Assembly: GCA_021776735.1 (NCBI GenBank)
Contig: JAJFFH010000044.1
Location: forward strand, 1-64,000
Length of the DNA: 64,000 nt
Direction: 5' to 3'
Origin: Planctomycetota bacterium
GTDB lineage: Bacteria > Planctomycetota > PLA2
Part shown: in pieces, positions 43,959 to 50,525 of the stretch
Layout of the letters: the number at the start of each line of letters is the position of its first letter
Numbering within the stretch: the first letter of the stretch is position 1
Notes under the pieces: generated by a model
What the model was told of the DNA's origin: nothing
The model's database searches: none
Seen by the model: the letters and a program-made list of their open reading frames with translations, nothing else
Program-made: the position numbers and the translations under genes

Positions 43959-44581
43959 AGGTCATCGTCACCGCCGGTCCGACGCGCGAACCGCTCGACC
44001 CCGTCCGTTTCCTGTCGAATCGATCCACCGGCGCCATGGGTTTCGCGCTGGCCACGGAAACAGCGGCGCGCGGACACACACCGCTGCTGGTGCTCGGCCC
44101 GACGGAGCAGCAGCCACCGGTCGATACCGAGGTGTTCGCCGTCGAAACGACCGAGCAAATGCTCGCATGCGTACTCGATCTGTTGCCCGACGCGGGAGCC
44201 GCGATTTGCGCGGCGGCGGTGTGCGACTACCGGCCCGCGGCGTTCTCGGCCCAAAAGATCAAGCGCGGCGACGGCGCGTTCTCGCTCGACCTCGTACCCA
44301 ATCCCGACATCGCGGCGGAGGTCGGGACACGACGCGGCACTCGGCCGCTGGCCGTGTTCGCGCTGGAGACCGACAACGGGGTCAAGAACGCGGCGGCCAA
44401 GCTCGCGCGCAAGAACGCCGACGTCTGCGTGCTCAACGAGCCGGCCGCCATCGGGGCCGACCGCGCCTCGTTTCGGCTTGTGTTTCGCGACGGCGAACAC
44501 CGCGACGTGGGCGAGATCACCAAGGCCGAGTTGGCCGGCGTCCTGCTCGACGCAATGGGAATCACCGGGCCCACAGCCTAG
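43955..44581 (+). CDS. coaB: Phosphopantothenate-cysteine ligase (CoaB, stand-alone)
   Basis: 208 residues. It joins 4'-phosphopantothenate to cysteine. Motifs: VTAGPTREPLDPVRFLSNRS, TGAMGFALA, AAICAAAVCDYRP (the conserved AAVxDxxP), KIKRG and ALETD. GTG 43955 overlaps the coaC stop (GTGA), so the two halves of a normally single CoaBC polypeptide are made as coupled separate proteins. The sequence IGADRASFRLVFRDG resembles the usual C-terminal 'GF...N.v.li..dg' part. Confidence 0.93.
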   Translation: MKVIVTAGPTREPLDPVRFLSNRSTGAMGFALATETAARGHTPLLVLGPTEQQPPVDTEVFAVETTEQMLACVLDLLPDAGAAICAAAVCDYRPAAFSAQKIKRGDGAFSLDLVPNPDIAAEVGTRRGTRPLAVFALETDNGVKNAAAKLARKNADVCVLNEPAAIGADRASFRLVFRDGEHRDVGEITKAELAGVLLDAMGITGPTA

Positions 44582-44594
44582 TATCTGAGCCACA

Positions 44595-45470
44595 ATGCGG
44601 GACAAGGTCGCTCTCGGCTACCTGCTGGCGTTTTTGTCCGCGCTCACGGGCGCGGTCCGCTACAACCTCGCGGTTTTCGCGCACGACGCCCACGGCTTCG
44701 AATACGTCTCCTTTTTGGCCTTTGCGCTGATTGTGGGACTCGTCTGCAGCACCGGCCACGTGCTTGCGACGCGCGGCCCGAGCGGCTTCGTTCCGCTGCG
44801 CGGTCGCTGGAAACAGGCACTGCTCTACGGCGTGCTCATGGCCTGGGGCACCCTCTCCAGCTTTCTCGCGCTGAACTATCTCAACGAGACGGTCGTCGTA
44901 AGCCTGGCGCAGTCCAACATCCTCTTCACGATCATCCTGGCGGTGTGGCTGCTCGGCGAACGCTTCACGCGGCTGGAGTGGCTCGCGACCACGGTCATTC
45001 TCGCGGGCTGGTTTTTTCTCCGGCCGTGGCAGGGCGGCGGTCAGGTCATCGGGTTCGTGATCGTCGCCTCCGGCATGCTGTCGAGCGCGTTCTCGACCGT
45101 CGTGGCCAAGCGCGGCGTCGCGGGCATCGCCCCCGAAGTGCTGATGGTGTGGCGCAACGCCGTCGCCCTCGTCGTGACCGGCATCTACGTCTTCAACAAG
45201 AATCCCGTGCCACACTGGAACGCGGCGACGCTCATCGCCGGGATCGCCATGGGCATCACCGGGCCGTACCTCCACGGCCTGTTTTTTCTGCAGGCGTTGC
45301 GCCACATCGACGCGGCGAAGGCCGCCCTGACCAACCGAATCCAGCCCGCCATCGTGTTCGTCTTGTCGTGGCTGCTGCTCAACAAGCTTCCCGGCCAAGA
45401 CGAAATCATGAGCGCGATGCTGGTGGTCGTGGGCGCCTTCCTCCTCGCCCTGGCCTCCCGCCGCCGCTGA
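44595..45470 (+). CDS. EamA/DMT-superfamily transporter
   Basis: 291 residues with about ten hydrophobic helices in two five-helix halves. Motifs of EamA proteins: WGTLSSFLALNYLNETVVVSLAQSN at helix 3-4 (cut here: LNYLNETVVVSLAQSN), LLGERFTRLEWLATTVILAG, and in the second half LHGLFFLQALRHIDAAKAAL, IQPAIVFVLSWLLLNKL. Substrates of this superfamily vary (nucleotide sugars, amino acids, metabolites) and cannot be inferred. It starts 13 bp after coaB, so it may be the third gene of that operon. Confidence 0.92.
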   Translation: MRDKVALGYLLAFLSALTGAVRYNLAVFAHDAHGFEYVSFLAFALIVGLVCSTGHVLATRGPSGFVPLRGRWKQALLYGVLMAWGTLSSFLALNYLNETVVVSLAQSNILFTIILAVWLLGERFTRLEWLATTVILAGWFFLRPWQGGGQVIGFVIVASGMLSSAFSTVVAKRGVAGIAPEVLMVWRNAVALVVTGIYVFNKNPVPHWNAATLIAGIAMGITGPYLHGLFFLQALRHIDAAKAALTNRIQPAIVFVLSWLLLNKLPGQDEIMSAMLVVVGAFLLALASRRR

Positions 45471-45581
45471 ACGCAGTGGCCCGGCCCCGCCGCCACCCCC
45501 GCCCCGCTTTTTTAGCTTTGGCCCGTGGCCTTTTCGTGCGGCGCGCCGCGCCCCCCGATTCCCTCCCCCGCATGCTGTATG

Positions 45582-45653
45582 TTGTGGCACAATCGTAGGT
45601 AGTACACCGGTTGTTGGGGTACACCGTGAGGACATTCCCGTGAGGACATTCCT
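45582..45653 (+). promoter_or_regulatory. Leader with TTGTG-G-CACAA palindrome and duplicated start region
   Basis: An 11-bp dyad TTGTGGCACAA (45582-45592) lies 48 bp before the start. GTACACC occurs twice. The 14-base unit GTGAGGACATTCCC (45626-45639) is repeated from 45640 on; the first copy is out of frame but places a GAGGA ribosome-site-like sequence ahead of the GTG used at 45640. Confidence 0.5.
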
Positions 45654-47175
45654 GCCGATCAAGGGCCCGGGTGGCCGTTATCTAACCCCGCGCGAAAAAG
45701 TCGCCCTGCTGATCCTGGGGATCACGCTGGCGCTGTGCGTGCTGACCGTGCTTGCCGGGGATCGGGCCTACGCCCCAGACCAGGGGCTCAATCCGATCTC
45801 GTCGTTCGCGGCGTGGCTGGCACAGACTTTCGGCGGCGGCATCATCGCCCTGTACGCGCTCGTTCTGGTCTGGTCGGGGCTGATCTACTTCAAGGGCGAA
45901 AACGTCGTCCGGGTCGGTCCACTACCCGGGCGCCTGTTCGCCGCGATGTGCGTGACCATCGGCATATCCGGTCTGCTGGGTATCCCGGGTCTCGTGACCG
46001 CGGGCGCACTCGGTACGACGGTCGGCGGCGCGATCGGTAACACCTTCGGCGCGACCCTAGGCTTCCCGATCCTGATTCTGCTCCTCATGCTCGGCGCGCA
46101 TCTCGCCGGGCAGGGTGCGTGGTCGGCAATGCGCGGACCCGCGATGGCGGCGGCGGGCATTCCCGGAGTCAGTTTGGGGGGGGGCGCGGGCTTCGGCATT
46201 GAGGCGGCCACCGGCCGATTCCACACCGACACACCGCTCCCGGACGACGGCGATCCGACCGCCGACGAGCGCACGCTCGCCGTGATCCAGGCTGTCGAGG
46301 AAATCGAGCGGTCCCAAGGCGTGACGATTGTCGATGTCGACCGGCCGAGCATCGGCGAGGAGGTCGAAGCGGCTCCGGAACCGGCGGAGGACACCGAAGA
46401 GGCGGAGGTACAGCGCGGTCTGCAACAGGTCGCCGACGTCCTGGCGGGCCCGCCCCCCGCACCCCCCATGGACAACGAGTGCACCGACGACGAATGCATC
46501 GATGTCGAGGAGTATCGCGATCGGGAAGAACCCGAGGATACGGCGGACGCGAACGGTGAGGCCTGCGACGGCGAGGACGGCGACGGCGAAACCGAGGCTG
46601 CGGAGGCGATCGAGGCGGCGCTGGCCCACGCCGATATCGCGCTTGCCAAAGTCGAAAGCGGCACCGAGGCACCGGACACGGACGAACCGGCGACGGACTA
46701 CGACGAAGAAACGTACGACCACGACGACGACGAAACCGACGAGTTCGAGCCGCCGGCCAGTGAGGCTTCGGGCAGTGAGGCTTCGGGCAGTGAGATTCCG
46801 GACGAAGCGGACGCGATCGACGACGCCGAAGACGCGGAAGAAGAAGACGAAGACGAGGAGATCGAGGCCGAGAGCGACGAAGAGGACGCAGAAGAAGACG
46901 CGGAGAATCCCGAAGAGTGGGTCGAAGTCGAGGAGGACTCGGACGAAGATGTCGACTCGGACGAGGTCGATGACGTAGACGAGGACCGTCCCGCCGCCGC
47001 CCCCGAGGTCGCAGAAAACGATCCGGCGACCGACAGCACGCAATCGGACGATCCGGCGCGCGACCCGTATGCCCGTGGCGGCCTGCTGGCACACCTCTCG
47101 GCAGACCCGACTGCGATCGACGGCGAAGACGCCCAGTACACCGCCTTCGATTGGCGGGGACGCCCCCTGGAGTAG
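45640..47175 (+). CDS. FtsK-4TM-like membrane protein with hyperacidic tail, no motor domain
   Basis: 511 residues from GTG 45640. Residues ~18-165 contain four hydrophobic segments with the pattern of the FtsK N-terminal 4TM domain: REKVALLILGITLALCVLTV, NPISSFAAWLAQTFGGGIIAL split across the second segment, and TVGGAIGNTFGATLG before the fourth. The FtsK alpha/beta motor (Walker A/B) and gamma domain are absent. Residues ~210-480 are dominated by Glu and Asp, with DEETYDHDDDETDEFEPP and runs such as EEEDEDEEIEAESDEEDAEE, and a triple ASGSE repeat. A short conserved-looking end (AFDWRGRPLE) follows. Possibly a division- or septum-associated membrane protein; inference only. Confidence 0.7.
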   Translation: MRTFLPIKGPGGRYLTPREKVALLILGITLALCVLTVLAGDRAYAPDQGLNPISSFAAWLAQTFGGGIIALYALVLVWSGLIYFKGENVVRVGPLPGRLFAAMCVTIGISGLLGIPGLVTAGALGTTVGGAIGNTFGATLGFPILILLLMLGAHLAGQGAWSAMRGPAMAAAGIPGVSLGGGAGFGIEAATGRFHTDTPLPDDGDPTADERTLAVIQAVEEIERSQGVTIVDVDRPSIGEEVEAAPEPAEDTEEAEVQRGLQQVADVLAGPPPAPPMDNECTDDECIDVEEYRDREEPEDTADANGEACDGEDGDGETEAAEAIEAALAHADIALAKVESGTEAPDTDEPATDYDEETYDHDDDETDEFEPPASEASGSEASGSEIPDEADAIDDAEDAEEEDEDEEIEAESDEEDAEEDAENPEEWVEVEEDSDEDVDSDEVDDVDEDRPAAAPEVAENDPATDSTQSDDPARDPYARGGLLAHLSADPTAIDGEDAQYTAFDWRGRPLE

Positions 47176-47336
47176 CACCGCCGATCCCGGGCAGCGGAGT
47201 ACAGCTCTCCCTTCCTCGACCTCGGCGATCTGGCCTCGCGCGAAACAAATTGCCCGCTCCCACGAGGAGGCACTCGTACTTTCCGCGGCGGGTGCCCCGC
47301 CGGTAGTGAATATTGCGACAGGATCCGTAGACTACG
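47176..47336. other. Gene-free interval with two small stems before the MITE-like element
   Basis: GGCGGG/CCCGCC around TGC (47287-47301) could be a weak terminator, but no T-run follows. CCGTAG-A-CTACGG (47325-47337) is a perfect 13-bp palindrome that abuts the left target repeat of the adjacent element. Bases 47212-47239 resemble 43268-43295. Confidence 0.5.
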
Positions 47337-47473
47337 GACTAGGCGCTGTTTTGAAAAGTCGGCGTAGGCCCGAGGTCGAGCGAGGACAAGTCCAGCAAAG
47401 GAGCGCCGCAGGCGAGCGACTGGGCGCAGCCGCAGCCGGCCGAAGCCAGGCGACTTTTCAAACAGTGACTAGG
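47337..47473. mobile_element. MITE-like element with inverted ends and GACTAGG direct repeats
   Basis: The left end CGCTGTTTTGAAAAGTCG (47344-47361) and right end CGACTTTTCAAACAGT (47451-47466) are inverted repeats of each other, allowing one indel and one mismatch. Further pairing (GGCGTAGGCC with GGCCGAAGCC) lies just inside. The direct repeat GACTAGG occurs immediately outside both ends (47337-47343 and 47467-47473), as a target duplication would. The 123-bp interior holds no reading frame. It lies 10-18 bp upstream of the pgsA start, so it probably affects that gene's leader. Confidence 0.7.
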
Positions 47474-47482
47474 TCCCGACGC

Positions 47483-48061
47483 TTGAACCTGCCCAATCGC
47501 ATCACTCTCGGCCGCATGATCCTCGCGGCGGTTCTGTTTGTGATGCTGTCGACGTGGCTGCGGTATCACCCGGCTGGAGGCTGGCGGTGGTACGTCGCTT
47601 TCGCTGTCTATCTCGTCACGGTCTTGTCCGATGGCCTCGACGGCTACATCGCCCGCGCGCGAAACCAAGTCACGGCGTTTGGCCGGATCGCCGACCCGTT
47701 CGCCGACAAGGTCGTCATTTGCGGGGTCCTCGTGCTCTGCCTCGATCTGGCGCCCACCAGGGCGCTGGCGCCATCCTGGATCGTGATCGTGGTCCTCGCA
47801 CGCGAGTTTCTCGTCTCGGGCCTGCGCGGCTTCGTCGAAGGCCAGGGCAAGAGCTTCGCGGCGTCGTCAGCCGGAAAAGTCAAGATGGTCGTACAGGCCG
47901 TGTACTGCGGCGCGCTGCTGTTTTATCCAGGCCATTTCTGGGCGTGGGTGCACGTGGTCGCCGTCCTTGCCCTCTGGGCCACTCTCGCGATCTCGGTGTA
48001 TAGCGCACTTCTCTATGTACGAGCTGCAAAGGCGGCTTTGGCGGCCAGCGACGGTCGCTGA
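47483..48061 (+). CDS. pgsA: CDP-diacylglycerol-glycerol-3-phosphate phosphatidyltransferase
   Basis: 192 residues. It makes phosphatidylglycerol phosphate at the inner membrane. The start MNLPNRITLGRM is typical of PgsA and is encoded from TTG 47483; GTG 47465, in frame at the edge of the MITE-like element, is an alternative. The CDP-alcohol phosphotransferase signature is complete: DGLDGYIARARNQVTAFGRI followed by ADPFADK, i.e. D-x2-DG-x2-AR-x8-G-x3-D-x3-D. Several membrane helices follow, with AREFLVSGLRGFVEGQGK. The only ribosome-site candidate, AGG, lies in the right GACTAGG repeat. Confidence 0.93.
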   Translation: MNLPNRITLGRMILAAVLFVMLSTWLRYHPAGGWRWYVAFAVYLVTVLSDGLDGYIARARNQVTAFGRIADPFADKVVICGVLVLCLDLAPTRALAPSWIVIVVLAREFLVSGLRGFVEGQGKSFAASSAGKVKMVVQAVYCGALLFYPGHFWAWVHVVAVLALWATLAISVYSALLYVRAAKAALAASDGR

Positions 48062-48096
48062 CACAACTCCCGTTTTCCCTTAGGATTTCGGCTTCC

Positions 48097-49767
48097 ATGG
48101 CCAAAACGCGCGAACGAGCCCGCAGCCCCCGCGACCGCTCCCCCCCGCCCCGCATGGCCGGTCTCGGCCTCGTTCAGGTCGCACTCTTCGCCGGCCTGCT
48201 CGCCGTCGTGGCCGCGTTTGTGGGCGTGTTCATGGCCGGCGGTGCGGAAGAGCCGGCGTTGCGGGCCAACGCCGACCAGTTGGGCGCAGGCTTGGCGGTC
48301 GCGTTCTCGACCCCGGATCCGGCCACGTGGATGGAGGACTACCGCACCACGGGCGCGACGATCCGGTTCCTGAAACGCTTCTACCCCAAACTCGAGTTGG
48401 GCGCCGGATCGGACAAGACCCGCCAGAACTGGAACTTCCACCAGCAAAAGGCGAACACGGACCGCATCCACAAGCAGATGCAAAAAATCGCCGCGGGAAC
48501 CGGCGGGATTCTGCGGGGCGTGATGATCTCGTCGAACAACCAAAAGGAACTCGGCGATCAGGCCTGGGGCGCCAGAATCACGACCAGCCAATTCGCGAAG
48601 CAGCGAGCAATCACGCCGGAGGTTTCGTCGGCGCGCATGTCGGCCGCAGCGCCCGGAGGAAGTGCGTTCGCCGGGCGCGTGTATCACCGGCAATACAGAA
48701 ACCGCACAGGCGACCACATCGGCGACGTTTACGTCGTTCTCTCCGAGGCGGCCGCGCAGCGCCAGGGCGGCTCGGGCATGTGGCTGTTCTTGACCCCCCT
48801 GCTCGTCGTGGCCGCCGTCGGCTTTCTGCTCGCCCTCTCGGCGAAGGCCTCCGGAGAACTCAAGGGGCTGGCCCGCGACCTCGACTCGGTCGGACGCGGC
48901 AAGCTCGACCAGCGGATCGGCGTGGGCGGCACCGGCGAAGTCGGTCTGGTCCAGCGGACGGCGGACCGCATGGTCAAGAACCTCACCCTGATTCAGACGA
49001 CGGGCTCGACCGACCTCGACGAGGCAATCGAGAAGGAACTCGACACGGCGCAGCAGATTCACGACAGCCTGCGACCGGCCGACCCGCCGCGCATCCCGGG
49101 CTACGAACTCGAAACCCTCTTTCGGGGCGGCCAGGACATCGGCGGCGACTACTACGACTACGTCGAACTCGACGAGAAGCGGATCGCGCTGCTGATCGCG
49201 GACTGCTCGCAGAGCCTGCGCGGCGTGCCCGCCGCGATGATCATGGCCATGACGCGGGCCTACCTCCGTGCCGCCATCGACCCCCGCACGCCGCCGGGCG
49301 ACTGGCTGCGGTCGGTAAACCGCCGCCTCGCCCGCGACCTCAAGTCGGGTATGGCGGTGACGGCGCAGGTCATGGTTGTCGACACGACGACCCACGACGC
49401 GATCCTCGTCAGCGCCGGCCACCGGCCCGTCGTGGTGTGGCGCCAGGGCAAGACGGCCACGCTCAATCCGAACGGCATCGCACTCGGCCTCGACATCGGC
49501 CCGGTCTTCGACAAGACCCTTGAGGAAAAGAAGTTCTCGTTCAAGAAGAACGACCGGGTCGTGCTCTACACGGACGGCGTGATCTCGGCTTCGAACGACA
49601 CGGGCGAGCAGTACGGCGAGACCCGCTTCCTCGAGTCGGTCCGCAAGCAGGGCCCGATGAATAGCGCCGCGTTCGTCAACTTCGTCGCCGGCAACATCGA
49701 CCGCTTCCTGGGCGAAGCCGAACAAAACGACGACATCACCATCATCACGCTCAAGCGGATGAAGTAG
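48097..49767 (+). CDS. Membrane-bound HAMP-linked SpoIIE/PP2C-type phosphatase
   Basis: 556 residues. Transmembrane helices at ~22-48 and ~226-246 flank a ~180-residue extracytoplasmic sensor. A HAMP-like linker follows (~250-300; GLARDLDSVGRGKLDQRIG). The catalytic domain (~330-556) has QQIHDSLRPADPP, GGDYYDYVELDEKRIALLIAD (read as GGDYYDYV and LIADCSQ), VSAGHRPVVVWR, VVLYTDGVISASN and NDDITIITLKRM. The expected metal motif D-x-x-G-H-G is altered to DCSQSLRG. It probably controls a partner-switching anti-sigma system in response to an external cue. The next gene starts within its stop codon. Confidence 0.92.
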   Translation: MAKTRERARSPRDRSPPPRMAGLGLVQVALFAGLLAVVAAFVGVFMAGGAEEPALRANADQLGAGLAVAFSTPDPATWMEDYRTTGATIRFLKRFYPKLELGAGSDKTRQNWNFHQQKANTDRIHKQMQKIAAGTGGILRGVMISSNNQKELGDQAWGARITTSQFAKQRAITPEVSSARMSAAAPGGSAFAGRVYHRQYRNRTGDHIGDVYVVLSEAAAQRQGGSGMWLFLTPLLVVAAVGFLLALSAKASGELKGLARDLDSVGRGKLDQRIGVGGTGEVGLVQRTADRMVKNLTLIQTTGSTDLDEAIEKELDTAQQIHDSLRPADPPRIPGYELETLFRGGQDIGGDYYDYVELDEKRIALLIADCSQSLRGVPAAMIMAMTRAYLRAAIDPRTPPGDWLRSVNRRLARDLKSGMAVTAQVMVVDTTTHDAILVSAGHRPVVVWRQGKTATLNPNGIALGLDIGPVFDKTLEEKKFSFKKNDRVVLYTDGVISASNDTGEQYGETRFLESVRKQGPMNSAAFVNFVAGNIDRFLGEAEQNDDITIITLKRMK

Positions 49768-50075
49768 TGAACCGAGCCGGAAAAAAGCAAACGGACGGCG
49801 ATACACCCGGCATCGACCCTTTCGAGGGCTTGGCAGCGTTCCAGCGCCAGATCGAAAAACTCTACTTCGACGCGGACAACGAGCGCGGCTGGGAAAAGAC
49901 GTTCGTGTGGTTCGTGGAAGAAGTCGGCGAACTCGCCCGGGCGCTGCACCGCAACGACCAGGAAAACCTGGCCGAAGAATTCGCCGACGTCGCCGCCTGG
50001 CTCGTGAGCCTGGCCTCCCTAAGAGGAGTCGACATGGCCGAGGCCGCCAAAAAGTACGACAAGCCGCACAACTGA
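49767..50075 (+). CDS. MazG-like nucleotide pyrophosphohydrolase
   Basis: 102 residues. All-alpha NTP pyrophosphatase fold with the metal-binding motif FVEEVGELARAL (ExxE) followed by EEFADVAAWL (ExxD). MazG-like proteins hydrolyse non-canonical or surplus NTPs. GTG 49767 overlaps the phosphatase stop TAG by one base. The first ~14 residues (GKKQTDGDTPG) are outside the fold and come from a dispersed-repeat copy, so the native start may be lost or later; no other start is better. Confidence 0.88.
   Translation: MNRAGKKQTDGDTPGIDPFEGLAAFQRQIEKLYFDADNERGWEKTFVWFVEEVGELARALHRNDQENLAEEFADVAAWLVSLASLRGVDMAEAAKKYDKPHN
49786..49804 (+). repeat. 19-bp dispersed repeat, copy 13 (17/19)
   Basis: Encodes KQTDGDT at the extreme N terminus of the MazG-like protein. 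Confidence 0.85.
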
Positions 50076-50076
50076 C

Positions 50077-50484
50077 ATGTCTTGTAACGCGTGGGGAACC
50101 TGGGATTGGGACACCATGAGGATTCTCGCGACGTTGGATCGTTACGAGATTCCGTGGCTCGACCACCCGTACGTCTATCCGGCCGCGGCACGATTGAGCC
50201 TGTTTCGCTCCCCCATCGACTGGGCCATGGCAATCGAGGTGTTCGGATACAACCCGTATCGAGGCGTTCCTGACGTATCCATCGACACATTCGCCAGCGG
50301 ATTCCCCGACACGCCGCGTCCGGTGGGGCTCATTTCTCGGATGACGCACGCCCTCGCACGATGGCGGTCGGACGAAACACCGCACCACCGGGTCCGATGG
50401 ACAAGTCCCTTCGAGGACGGTGCCTGGCATGCCTGCGAGGTACTCCGAGAAAGCGAGGTTCCTATCCAGGCGTACCCGGGCTGA
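50077..50484 (+). CDS. Uncharacterised protein, DUF7003-like
   Basis: 135 residues. The core starts MRILATLDRYEIPWLDHPYV and continues PIDWAMAIEVFGYNPYRGVP. I recall this pattern from a conserved family of unknown function (DUF7003) but am not certain. ATG 50077 gives an extra MSCNAWGTWDWDT; ATG 50116 would give the conserved start. It begins 1 bp after the MazG-like gene. It ends just before a degenerate dispersed repeat (50497-50512), so the C terminus may be cut. Confidence 0.65.
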   Translation: MSCNAWGTWDWDTMRILATLDRYEIPWLDHPYVYPAAARLSLFRSPIDWAMAIEVFGYNPYRGVPDVSIDTFASGFPDTPRPVGLISRMTHALARWRSDETPHHRVRWTSPFEDGAWHACEVLRESEVPIQAYPG

Positions 50485-50525
50485 TCGTTCGACGGCGCGC
50501 CGTCCGTACGCCCCTCATACTCATA

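Noticed and set aside
46770..46802. ASGSE triple repeat as a mobile or regulatory repeat
   Set aside because: A short in-frame low-complexity duplication within an acidic tail; no sign of anything beyond slippage.
48013..50430. 805-codon minus-strand frame opposite the SpoIIE phosphatase and MazG-like genes
   Set aside because: Shadow of three well-supported plus-strand genes; no motif.
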